A stretch of 64,000 nucleotides of DNA from the NCBI GenBank assembly GCA_024233865.1, contig JACKPA010000011.1:1-64000 (forward strand), read 5' to 3'. Shown piece by piece: positions 43,968 to 52,744 of this stretch. Origin of the DNA: Leptospiraceae bacterium. Lineage in GTDB: Bacteria; Spirochaetota; Leptospiria; Leptospirales; Leptospiraceae. The translations under genes and the position numbers were made by a program. Each line of letters begins with the position of its first letter. Positions within the stretch are counted from its first letter, which is position 1. Under the pieces are notes generated by a model. The model searched no databases, was not told the origin of the DNA, and was given only the letters and a program-made list of their open reading frames with translations.

Positions 43968-43986
43968 ATCATACTATGGGAAACAT
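43949..43986 (+). repeat. Direct repeat B, copy 2
   Basis: Identical over 38 bp to 43037-43074; it forms the end of the HEPN gene and the spacer before the next gene. Confidence 0.95.
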
Positions 43987-44010
43987 TTATTTTTTTTAGA
44001 TGTAATTTTT

Positions 44011-47000
44011 ATGATAAATCAATATAGAATAAAAGTAAGAGAATATATTATTGAATATTTAAAACTATCCTTGGTTAGAAAACATTTACTGGAAATAATT
44101 CTTACCATTTTTTATTCTTCTTTAATCCTTGTAAAAATTTTATCACAAAGTTCGATTGAGCTAACATCATTCCCTGATAGAATCATTGGAATTGCAACTT
44201 TATCCGGTGTAGACATTTCTGCACGAATCAAAATATATGCCATTTTGTTAGTTTCCTTTCCCATTAGCTTTGTTGCCATATTTTATAGCATCGGAAAATT
44301 TAAAAATTTGACAATAAAGTACAATGCTTCCGCAAACTATAGGTTATTTATCATATCCGGATTTTTTATCATTTTTTATTCATTGTGTTATGGACTAATT
44401 GGCGACCTAAAATTCCACTATCTAGGCTACTTGTTTGCTATACAGGTTTATTCAATAGTTTCTGCTTTTTTTATCAGATGGCTTCCAAGCAAAGGCTGGA
44501 CACAAAACCAGAAAGGAATGTACCTTACCCTTTCTCTATTTTTTTCAGTTTTAATTCTCATTTTTTCCCAAAAAATGAATATAAGCAAGCCAACTCATTT
44601 TTCTGCTTATTTTGGTTCTTTTTTTGTATCCATTATTGTTAGTTCATTATTTCTTTATCTCTATGTACACTTACTAAATTTTATTTATAGAAATTGGTCA
44701 AACACTTTCAAAGTGACCATGTTTACATTATTTCCCTTATTTTTCCTTTTGTTTGCTCCTGTCTTTTCTGCCGAACTCTACTATATTTTAAATAGTCGCT
44801 CCATAACAAATTATAGCAGTAAAAACACACAAAACGCTTATGTACTTTGTATCTTTTTGCTATTTCTGGTTTCACATGGTTACTCATATCTAAAATGTGC
44901 TTATCAAAATAAATGGAATTTTAAACCCATCAAGTTTTTTTACAATGCCTATGCACCTCTTTTTATACTTTTATTAATGATTAGTTTTTCTTGGATAGGA
45001 ACGGCTGATTATTACATTGATGAAGGTACAGAACTCGGAAATCGGATTGTAGCGGTACAGCAATTCTATTCTTATAACAAATTACCAATTATTCAAACGT
45101 TCCCCCCTCACCTATTTGCTGACATTTTTGGATCATTTGTATACACACTATTATCAGGCTATTCTCAGGGAAAAATGTTAGATATGCTTGTTTATTCTTT
45201 TCACGGACAACCCGTTTGGATATTTCCGTCCGTTATTCTCTTCTACTTTTTATTTAAAAAATTTGTTCCTGTCTATTTTGCTCTTTTTTTTGTAATACTG
45301 CTACCTCATTATGAAAGCTTACTTTCTTCTTATTACGGCATGGGGTTTGCAGGCATTTTGTATGTTAGTAGCAATTTCTTTTACAAAAAAAAGAAAGTTT
45401 CCTTAGCAAAGTGGATGCTATTTTGGTTACTACTGTTTGGTTTGTTTTTGTGTCGTATTGATTTAGGAGTAGGTGTATTTTTAACCGTATTATGCTTATT
45501 TGCTTTAATGTGGTTTTTCAATAAATGGAATTTTTCCCTTCTTACCCTATTTCGATCAATCGTTTATACAACTTTAACTATTGTATTATTCTTTTCCTCT
45601 CTATGCTTATTGTATGGTATAAATCCTGTAGAACGCATTATGATGATTCGCTCTATTATGTCCTTAGAAGGTCAGTCTAATTCGTATACCTTGTTGTTCA
45701 CATCATATACACCTGGCTTTTTTATAACGTATTTTGTTCTACCTATTTTTGTATTTCTATTATTTGTTGTGAAGGTTAGAGAATATCTTCTTATATCTTC
45801 TTATAAAAAAGAAACCCTCATTTTAACCACACTCTTTTTGTGCATTTTTTATTTTGTTTCATTTACAAGAGCTTTGCTTCGCCACGGATGGTTTGAACAA
45901 CAAATTCAATTTATATTTTCAACAAGTTTTTTTGCCATTTTAAGCGGGAGTATAACGTTTACTCAGCTAAAAAAAGAAGTGAAATACTTTATAACTCTTG
46001 TATTACTACTTTTGTTTTTTGCCATTTTTTATATAAGTTTTGGTAATATAGGAATACCTAACGTAAACGATACAATTTTTATGCGCGGCTATAAAGCAAT
46101 AGTAAACCTACCCATTTTGGAGAAACAAAATCAACCTATTCAAAGAATACATCTTAAAATAAAAGGATTAAACCACTTTGAAAATTTTAAAAAACTTTTA
46201 GACTTGACGTTATCTAAAGAAGAAACTTTTTTAATCTTCCATAATAAAGACTTTCTCTATGCTATAACCGATAGGTTGATGCCAACATATTTTGGTCAGG
46301 TTCCTATGGGTTACTCCAGCGATAAAATGCAAAATTACTATTTAAAAGAAATCCAAAACATTAAAGCTCCACTTTTGATATTTGAGCACTATCCTCAGAG
46401 TATATGGGATAACGCAGACGATGTTCCGAATCCTATTCGAGCATACAGATTGGCAGAGTATTTTTATACAAAATATGAGCCATTCCTTTATGTAGACAAT
46501 TATTTTATTTGGGTTGAAAAAAGCAGAAAAAATGAATTTTTGGAAAAGGTAAAGCCGTACCTAAAAGATAGTCCTTTCAACTCCGAAGTCCAAAATGAAC
46601 TTGTTTTTTTTAAACCCCAAGAAATAAGCCAACAATTTTCAATCGGAAAACTTCCTTATGTATGGGCAAATTATGATTCTGCCATCAAGAAGAAAAATTT
46701 ACCGCTATTAGAGAGTTTGCAAAAAGTAGAATCACCCGTTATGCAAGGAGAAGAAAAATCATTTTTTGTTAAAAAGAAAATAGACAAAAGCTCCGGAAAC
46801 TACATTTTTATCCAAGCCTTAGCACCCGAAGGTGGGTCATTGGATATTACATATTCTGAATCTAATGCTACCTTAAAAGACAAATTTACTTTTCATCTAG
46901 TTAAAAGTAAGAATTATGTTAAGTATCTGATTCGAGTGAGTTCTCAATGGAGTTGGATGACAAAATCAATTTCAAGTATACAATTAAAACCAAATTCAAA

Positions 47001-47040
47001 TATTAGGATTAAAGAATTATCCATACGCAAAGGTGATTAG
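44011..47040 (+). CDS. Large polytopic membrane protein, glycosyltransferase-like
   Basis: 1009 residues. About 15 membrane helices fill residues 20-690; the last 300 residues are soluble. The first large loop (IGTADYYIDEGTELGNRIVA) and the overall plan of many helices with a C-terminal globular domain recall GT-C-type or oligosaccharide-handling proteins, but no diagnostic DxD/ExD motif is certain. The Leu/Phe/Ser-rich helices and the Lys-poor C-terminal beta-rich end fit a transporter or glycosyltransferase. Function unknown; the name is tentative. Confidence 0.6.
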   Translation: MINQYRIKVREYIIEYLKLSLVRKHLLEIILTIFYSSLILVKILSQSSIELTSFPDRIIGIATLSGVDISARIKIYAILLVSFPISFVAIFYSIGKFKNLTIKYNASANYRLFIISGFFIIFYSLCYGLIGDLKFHYLGYLFAIQVYSIVSAFFIRWLPSKGWTQNQKGMYLTLSLFFSVLILIFSQKMNISKPTHFSAYFGSFFVSIIVSSLFLYLYVHLLNFIYRNWSNTFKVTMFTLFPLFFLLFAPVFSAELYYILNSRSITNYSSKNTQNAYVLCIFLLFLVSHGYSYLKCAYQNKWNFKPIKFFYNAYAPLFILLLMISFSWIGTADYYIDEGTELGNRIVAVQQFYSYNKLPIIQTFPPHLFADIFGSFVYTLLSGYSQGKMLDMLVYSFHGQPVWIFPSVILFYFLFKKFVPVYFALFFVILLPHYESLLSSYYGMGFAGILYVSSNFFYKKKKVSLAKWMLFWLLLFGLFLCRIDLGVGVFLTVLCLFALMWFFNKWNFSLLTLFRSIVYTTLTIVLFFSSLCLLYGINPVERIMMIRSIMSLEGQSNSYTLLFTSYTPGFFITYFVLPIFVFLLFVVKVREYLLISSYKKETLILTTLFLCIFYFVSFTRALLRHGWFEQQIQFIFSTSFFAILSGSITFTQLKKEVKYFITLVLLLLFFAIFYISFGNIGIPNVNDTIFMRGYKAIVNLPILEKQNQPIQRIHLKIKGLNHFENFKKLLDLTLSKEETFLIFHNKDFLYAITDRLMPTYFGQVPMGYSSDKMQNYYLKEIQNIKAPLLIFEHYPQSIWDNADDVPNPIRAYRLAEYFYTKYEPFLYVDNYFIWVEKSRKNEFLEKVKPYLKDSPFNSEVQNELVFFKPQEISQQFSIGKLPYVWANYDSAIKKKNLPLLESLQKVESPVMQGEEKSFFVKKKIDKSSGNYIFIQALAPEGGSLDITYSESNATLKDKFTFHLVKSKNYVKYLIRVSSQWSWMTKSISSIQLKPNSNIRIKELSIRKGD

Positions 47041-47114
47041 TTAGGGAAATAATGGTTGAAAATCTAAGTCGTTCTATTAAGACACGCTTGAAACTGCAAA
47101 GGAAAAAAATAAAC

Positions 47115-48254
47115 ATGGTTAAACATCTATTATTTCAACTTGCAATACTGATTACAGGAATTTTGTTGCAAAATTGCTTGTCAACTCCAGAAAAAAGGTT
47201 GCTCTTTTATTCCCAAACAGGGAACCAACAGGGAATTAGCAACACTTTGTTTGAAAAGCCAAACGTCAATGCAAAAAACGAAGAAGGTTCAACTGCCTTG
47301 ATTTTAGCTGCCGGAAACGGTCATTCCGGTGTAGTCAAAACTCTTATAGAAGCCAAAGCAAATGTCAATGCCATTGATGAAGACGGAGAAACTGCTTTGA
47401 TCGCTGCCATAGAAAACGAACATTATGATATAGCTGAGATGCTTATAGACTCCGGAGCAGACGTAAATATTCGTGACGAAAGTGGGCATACCGCCTTATT
47501 TGAAGCTTTGGAAAACAACCATACTCCAACCATAGAATTGCTTATAAACAAAGGGGCTGATATTTACAACGTAGATGAAGAAGGAAAAACATCTTTGATC
47601 ATTGCTGCTTACAAAAATAATATGGAAATTATGAAGCAACTCATTCAAAAAGGAGTAGACGTAAAAAAGCAAGACGAACTAGGAAGAACTGCCATTATTT
47701 CTGCTTCGGAGCATGGAAGCATTGAAATTGTAAAAATACTTATTGATAAAGGTGCTGACGTAAATGCAAAAGATCAGTTTGGATGGACTCCTTTACTTAT
47801 AGCTGCTTATAATGGATATCCGGACACGATGAAAATTCTGCTCAAAAATGGAGCTGACATCAAGTATAAAAACTACGAAGGATATAATATACTAATGGCG
47901 GCTAGCAGTAATGCCGGGTATATCGTGGATATAATTATTGAAATGGGTATTAATGTGAATGAGCAAAATGACGAAGGAGAAACGGCATTGATATTGGCAA
48001 CTGAAAAAAATGATATTAAAACAATGGATATTCTTATCAAAGCCGGAGCAAAGGTCAACCTAAAAGACGATGATGGTAGAACTCCTCTTATTGTTGCTGC
48101 CAATAATGGTAATGTAGACGCAGTGAAATTGCTTATCCAATCAAAAGCTGATGTAAATGCCAAAACTGATCAAGGGAATACTGCTTTGTCTTTTGCATCC
48201 GCAAGATTCCATAAGGAAGTTGTAAAAATTCTAAAAGAGACTGGGGCTAAATGA
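47115..48254 (+). CDS. Ankyrin-repeat lipoprotein
   Basis: 379 residues from the ATG at 47115, which gives a proper signal (MVKHLLFQLAILITGILLQN then Cys); the ATG at 47052 would add 21 charged residues. The mature part is about ten ankyrin repeats of 33 residues (e.g. GETALIAAIENEHYDIAEML, GRTAIISASEHGSIEIVKIL). Ankyrin proteins bind other proteins; as a lipoprotein it is anchored in the inner or outer membrane. The partner is unknown. Confidence 0.9.
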   Translation: MVKHLLFQLAILITGILLQNCLSTPEKRLLFYSQTGNQQGISNTLFEKPNVNAKNEEGSTALILAAGNGHSGVVKTLIEAKANVNAIDEDGETALIAAIENEHYDIAEMLIDSGADVNIRDESGHTALFEALENNHTPTIELLINKGADIYNVDEEGKTSLIIAAYKNNMEIMKQLIQKGVDVKKQDELGRTAIISASEHGSIEIVKILIDKGADVNAKDQFGWTPLLIAAYNGYPDTMKILLKNGADIKYKNYEGYNILMAASSNAGYIVDIIIEMGINVNEQNDEGETALILATEKNDIKTMDILIKAGAKVNLKDDDGRTPLIVAANNGNVDAVKLLIQSKADVNAKTDQGNTALSFASARFHKEVVKILKETGAK

Positions 48255-48259
48255 AATAT

Positions 48260-48640
48260 TTAGTTCTTGGCGTTGTTTTTATTTAAAATTTCTAAAGCTT
48301 TGCTTCTCAAAACAGGATGAACCTTAAAATCATCAGGATTTATCTCAGAACTTTGCATATCGGCAGAAACAGCTTTAAATTTTTCCTTTCCTATTAGCTG
48401 GCTTAATGCCCAAATCATTCTTTGGAAAATCTCATCTACTTTTTGCTGATAACCGGCTTTTTTGTAATAGCCGTAAGCAAGCATAGGTAATTTTTTGTCA
48501 TACATGTAATAGTCGCCCAAACGAATCAGTCCGTCTTTGTAGTTTGTTTTGATATATATATCACGAGCTTTTGTATAATTTCCTTCATTAAAAGCAGTAT
48601 TTCCCTCTCGAATCAATTCACTTCTTGTTTTTGAATCCAT
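48260..48640 (-). CDS. TPR-like hypothetical protein
   Basis: 126 residues. REGNTAFNEGNYTKARDIYI, KDGLIRLGDYYMYDKKLP and YGYYKKAGYQQK have the TPR-like helical hairpins seen in a small leptospiral family. It probably mediates protein contact. It faces the ankyrin gene, with five bases between the stops. Confidence 0.75.
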   Translation of the reverse strand: MDSKTRSELIREGNTAFNEGNYTKARDIYIKTNYKDGLIRLGDYYMYDKKLPMLAYGYYKKAGYQQKVDEIFQRMIWALSQLIGKEKFKAVSADMQSSEINPDDFKVHPVLRSKALEILNKNNAKN

Positions 48641-48864
48641 TTTATAAACCTACTCTTTTTTTAAATTATCACCTAAACCTATTAAAAATAATGTTTATGA
48701 CAACTTTTTTTGCACTTCCTTAAAAAACTACTGTTTTTCTTGGCTTTTTTTCTTTCAAATATTATCTGATACCTGAGTTCAATATATTTTTACTGATAGT
48801 TTAAAAAAATTCTTGCGAATATTTGGATTGTAGGGGATATTTTTGCTAGGTTAAAGGAGTTTTT

Positions 48865-49992
48865 ATGGGTATTTTTGATAAAATAATGGGACAGTTTATT
48901 GATGTTATTGAATTTATGGATGAGTCCCAATCCACTCTCGTTCACAGGTTTGATCGCCAGGGGAATGAGATTAAAAACGGAGCACAATTGATCGTTCGCG
49001 AATCTCAGGTCGCCATTTTTGTAAAAGAAGGTAAGCTTTCCAAAGATGACATGAAAGGAGATAGCTTTCAATCAGGTCGGTACGAACTAACAACAAATAA
49101 CCTTCCTATTCTATCCACACTGTATGCTTGGAAACACGGTTTTAACTCACCGTTTAAAGCTGAAGTTTATTTTGTGAATACAAAAACATTTACCGGAAAC
49201 AAATGGGGAACAAAAAATCCTATTATGCTACGGGACCCGGAATTTGGAGTGGTTCGCCTGCGAGCTTTTGGAACGTATGCTTTTCGGGTGAGTGACCCAC
49301 TAAAACTCGTTTTTGATATGGCTGGAACCAATAGTCACTTTGACATAGAAAATTTAGAAGAACAGCTCCGTAGCCTGATTGTTTCCGAATTTACGGATGC
49401 TTTGGGAGAAGCCAAAATAGCAGCTCTGGATTTGGCAGCCAATTACAAAGAATTTGGAGACAAAATCAGAAGTTTCTTGAATGAAGGTGAGGGTTTCAAA
49501 CAGTATGGTTTGGAAATCACCAAGTTTATTATCGAGAATATATCTCTCCCGCCTGAAGTTGAGCAAGCTATGGACAAACGAAGCCAAATGAATGTTCTCG
49601 GAAATTTAGACCAATATACCAAGTTCCAAACAGCCAATGCCATGGAACAAGCTGCTAAAAACCCTGGGGATAGTGGTGGTGCAATGGGAGCCGGTTTGGG
49701 AATGGGTGTGGGAATCGGAATGGCACAGCAAATGAGCAATGCTTTTAACCCCCAGGGACAATCAGTTGCTCCTCCACCTATTCCAGGTTCGGAGCCTTTT
49801 TATATTGCCGTTGGCGGAAAGCAACTTGGTCCTCTAAGTCAAGATCAGCTTAAATCTTATGTAACCCAGGGGCAACTAACAAAAGATACGCTTGTTTGGA
49901 AACAAGGAATGGCAAATTGGATCAAAGCAAGTGAAGTTTCTGAATTAAGCTCTATTTTTGGAGCAGTTCCTCCTCCTCTTCCTCCAAGCTAA
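48865..49992 (+). CDS. SPFH-domain protein with C-terminal GYF_2 domain (YdjP/virion core type)
   Basis: 375 residues, AAAGGAG before the ATG. The SPFH (virion-core-like) domain spans about 1-260: ESQVAIFVKEGKL, FNSPFKAEVYFVNTKTFTGN, KNPIMLRDPEFGVVRLRAFG and LEITKFIIENISLPPEVEQA. A Gly/Met-rich linker is followed by a GYF_2 (DUF4339) domain, YIAVGGKQLGPLSQDQLKSY and TLVWKQGMANWIKA. The protein may organise membrane-bound complexes. The zinc-ribbon gene follows 5 bp later, a pair seen in other bacteria. Confidence 0.9.
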   Translation: MGIFDKIMGQFIDVIEFMDESQSTLVHRFDRQGNEIKNGAQLIVRESQVAIFVKEGKLSKDDMKGDSFQSGRYELTTNNLPILSTLYAWKHGFNSPFKAEVYFVNTKTFTGNKWGTKNPIMLRDPEFGVVRLRAFGTYAFRVSDPLKLVFDMAGTNSHFDIENLEEQLRSLIVSEFTDALGEAKIAALDLAANYKEFGDKIRSFLNEGEGFKQYGLEITKFIIENISLPPEVEQAMDKRSQMNVLGNLDQYTKFQTANAMEQAAKNPGDSGGAMGAGLGMGVGIGMAQQMSNAFNPQGQSVAPPPIPGSEPFYIAVGGKQLGPLSQDQLKSYVTQGQLTKDTLVWKQGMANWIKASEVSELSSIFGAVPPPLPPS

Positions 49993-49997
49993 GTTTT

Positions 49998-51101
49998 ATG
50001 AGCGAGATAACTACTCAAAAAATAGAATTCCCATGTGAAAATTGTGGTGCGAACCTGAGTTACAAACCAGGTTCCGATCACATTGTATGCGAATATTGTG
50101 GCCATAAACAAAAGGTTTCTCAAAATGGAGAGAAAAACAATTCGATTCGGGAATATGACTATTTGGTAGCTTCGAAACAAGGCAAGTCAACCTCTGTTTC
50201 AGAGTTGGTTAATAAATCAAAAGAGATCAGTTGTAAGTCTTGTGGGGCTGTTTCCATTATTACAACCCAATGGGATCGATGTTCTTTTTGTAGTTCTCCT
50301 ATGGTTATAGAGATTGATTCTTCGGAGGACATCATTAAACCGGAGAGTTTGCTTCCTTTCAAAATAAGTAAAGAGGAGGCAAAACAAATATTCATAAAAT
50401 GGATAAGCAATCTTTGGTTTGCACCGAGCAATCTTCGCTCTCGAGTTCAAAAAAAAGGTATGGATGGTGTTTACCTTCCTTATTGGACTTATGACTCTAA
50501 TACAGTTTCCAACTACTCAGGGGAGAGAGGAGAATACTATTATATTACAGAAACCTACCAAAATGAAAAGGGAGAAACGGCAACGAGAGAAGTTCGGAAA
50601 ACAAGGTGGTATCCTAAATCAGGAACTGTTCACCTTTTTTTTGATGATGTGCTGGTCTGTGCAACTAAAACATTGCCTTATGGCATGATTGATAGCCTGG
50701 AACCCTGGGATTTGGAAAGGCTTAAAACTTATGATCCCAAATATCTGAGCGGCTTTGTTACTGAACGCTACAATGTAGGTCTCGAAGAAGGTTTTTCCAT
50801 CGGAAAACAAAAAATGGAGAAAATGATCCGGTACAGGATATTTGAAGATATTGGAGGAGATGAGCAAAGGATTCACCATGTAGATATTCAGTATGACAAC
50901 ATTAAATTCAAACACCTGCTTCTACCTTTGTGGATATCCAGTTTTCGTTATGGAGACAGGGTTTATAGGTTTATTGTGAACGCTCGCACAGGCGAGCCGG
51001 CTGGTGAAAGACCGTATAGCTGGATGAAAATAGCTCTCGCTGCAATTACAGGAATTTTGCTTTCCGGACTGTTTTATTATTTAGCGAATAGGTTTTTGTA
51101 A
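49998..51101 (+). CDS. Zinc-ribbon membrane protein, partner of SPFH protein
   Basis: 367 residues. Two zinc ribbons lie at the N-terminus: FPCENCGANLSYKPGSDHIV with CEYCG, and CKSCGAVSI with CSFCSSP. A soluble middle domain (YLPYWTYDSNTVSNYSGERG, EPWDLERLKTYDPKYLSGF) and a single C-terminal membrane helix (MKIALAAITGILLSGLFYYL) follow. This plan is that of the zinc-finger partner of YdjP-like SPFH proteins. The exact job is unknown, perhaps in membrane-stress response. Confidence 0.85.
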   Translation: MSEITTQKIEFPCENCGANLSYKPGSDHIVCEYCGHKQKVSQNGEKNNSIREYDYLVASKQGKSTSVSELVNKSKEISCKSCGAVSIITTQWDRCSFCSSPMVIEIDSSEDIIKPESLLPFKISKEEAKQIFIKWISNLWFAPSNLRSRVQKKGMDGVYLPYWTYDSNTVSNYSGERGEYYYITETYQNEKGETATREVRKTRWYPKSGTVHLFFDDVLVCATKTLPYGMIDSLEPWDLERLKTYDPKYLSGFVTERYNVGLEEGFSIGKQKMEKMIRYRIFEDIGGDEQRIHHVDIQYDNIKFKHLLLPLWISSFRYGDRVYRFIVNARTGEPAGERPYSWMKIALAAITGILLSGLFYYLANRFL

Positions 51102-51110
51102 AGTACCGTA

Positions 51111-51145
51111 GCCATCTTGGCTGCGATATTACAGGCTGGAAGCCT
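51111..51145. repeat. Paired intergenic hairpins (AGCCA TCT TGGCT and ACAGGCT GGA AGCCT)
   Basis: Two small hairpins in a row; the second equals the hairpin at 26353-26369 in the opposite direction. They may belong to a dispersed repeat family. Confidence 0.5.
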
Positions 51146-51233
51146 ACAATACTTTACAATTTATTTTGCTTAACTACTTATATTGCTAATTCTTACTTTT
51201 CTTTTTAGAAAAAACTCTTTACAAAATATATAG

Positions 51234-51255
51234 TATACCCCCTATGGTATATAAT
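51234..51255 (+). promoter_or_regulatory. Inverted repeat over a TATAAT box before the TolC/RND operon
   Basis: TATACC (51234-51239) and GGTATA (51246-51251) enclose CCCTAT, and a perfect TATAAT begins at 51250. The run of C and the ATACCC/GGTAT arms resemble operators of the CsoR/RcnR family of metal-responsive repressors. No such regulator gene lies in the window. Confidence 0.5.
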
Positions 51256-51286
51256 CATGTTCATACGGTTACTGAAAAGGAAAATT

Positions 51287-52744
51287 ATGGAAAACACTGC
51301 TTTTAAAAAACCATTAGTTTTGGTAATTTTTAGCTTAATCATTTCATTGAATTCAATACATTCTCAAGAGAAAGAAAAAAATAAAGAATCCTATTCTTTT
51401 CAAGAAGTTTGGAGATTGACTCAAAAAAATTCACCGGCTCAAAAGGCAATCCTGTATGAGGAGAAGGCGATTGAAACAGGTCGAAACAAAGCGAGCAGGC
51501 ATTGGTTGCCAAGTGTCTATCTGAATGGCAGGTCTTTTGTTACTAACGATCCGGGAAGCGTTTTTTTCTCCAATTTAGGGCAGAGATCGGTAAAAGAAAG
51601 TGATTTTGCGACCAAGAGTATGAGAGAAAGGACAAGCAATTTTATTGATCTCAACAACAATCCTTATACAAACATCAACACAAACAATATCAACCTTTTG
51701 GCTCCGGATACTTTGAACAATCCAGGGACAGGAACTTTTCATAGAGGGACTGTTGGGCTTGATCTTCCGATTTATGAAGGCGGAGCGAAAAGTGAAATAA
51801 CCAAAGCACAAGAAAAAGCCTTGAAAGCAAAAGGTCATGAAAAGCAGTTCACCATCTTAAATGAATATGGAAAAACAGCCATCAATTATGGAGAATTCAT
51901 GATAACGGAGGATTTGGAAAAGGTTTTGAAAAATCTAAAAAAATCAGTAGATACTATTTTAAGAGGTTACCAGGTTGGAGGAGCATCTAATCCGGTTGGC
52001 TATTCCGGGTTGCTTGGATTAAAAACTTTGCGAAATCGAGTGAACGGACTCATAGAAGAAAATCGTTCTCGAAGAGATGGAGTTAGAGAGGTAATAGCTT
52101 TGAATGCTGATCCTTTACCACAAAACTGGAAACCAGAAAAAAGGTCTATAGTTGCTTTTGCAAACCAAAATTTGCAGGTGAACAAGCAAAGCATTGGTAA
52201 AGATTCTTCTAGCTATACAAAAGCTATGGTTGCTTCTGCGGAAGTTTCGGAAAGCCAAGCAAATGCCGAAAAAGCAAAATTCCTACCCAAAGTAGGAGTA
52301 TTTACCGAAGGGAACTTGTACGGAGGGAATCGAAGTACAGCAACGTCTTATAGTGCTGGCTTTTATGTCCAGATGAATTTATTTTCGCCTTCCGACTATG
52401 GTAGCTTGGAAGAAGCAAAAATGAAAAGTTCTGCAGCCCGAGCAAGAGCCGAAGAAGCCAAACGAAATGAGGAATCTCAATTGACAATTTTGCTAAAAGC
52501 CTCTGAGTCTTTGGAAAAAAATATCAAACTAATGGAAGAAAGTAGCGATTTAATGAACAAGCAAGTAGGGACTTCACAAAAATTATTTAGAAACGGCTCT
52601 ATAAACGCTTTGCAAATGACGGAAGTATTGTCCAGAAGGGTTGACCTGATTATTGCCAAAGCAAACGCAGAAAGAGAGTATCTCAAAGTAAGAGCAGGCT
52701 TATTAAGTTTTTCAAACCAAAACGTGGGAGCAAAAAATGAGTGA
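51287..52744 (+). CDS. TolC-family outer-membrane efflux protein
   Basis: 485 residues from the ATG at 51287, which has AAAGGA upstream; the ATG at 51257 adds 10 residues. A signal peptide (LVLVIFSLIISLNSIHSQ) is followed by helix-barrel-helix repeats typical of TolC: SFQEVWRLTQKNSPAQKAIL, GTVGLDLPIYEGGAKSEI, SAGFYVQMNLFSPSDYGSLE and KLFRNGSINALQMTEVLSRR. It forms the outer channel for the RND pump encoded next, whose gene overlaps its end by 8 bp. Confidence 0.9.
   Translation: MENTAFKKPLVLVIFSLIISLNSIHSQEKEKNKESYSFQEVWRLTQKNSPAQKAILYEEKAIETGRNKASRHWLPSVYLNGRSFVTNDPGSVFFSNLGQRSVKESDFATKSMRERTSNFIDLNNNPYTNINTNNINLLAPDTLNNPGTGTFHRGTVGLDLPIYEGGAKSEITKAQEKALKAKGHEKQFTILNEYGKTAINYGEFMITEDLEKVLKNLKKSVDTILRGYQVGGASNPVGYSGLLGLKTLRNRVNGLIEENRSRRDGVREVIALNADPLPQNWKPEKRSIVAFANQNLQVNKQSIGKDSSSYTKAMVASAEVSESQANAEKAKFLPKVGVFTEGNLYGGNRSTATSYSAGFYVQMNLFSPSDYGSLEEAKMKSSAARARAEEAKRNEESQLTILLKASESLEKNIKLMEESSDLMNKQVGTSQKLFRNGSINALQMTEVLSRRVDLIIAKANAEREYLKVRAGLLSFSNQNVGAKNE

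Noticed and set aside
42339..43986. CRISPR array
   Set aside because: The repeats occur only twice each, are 600-900 bp apart and enclose genes, so this is not a repeat-spacer array.
50159..50431. Antisense open frames inside the zinc-ribbon gene
   Set aside because: They lack ribosome-binding sites and lie wholly within a well-supported gene.
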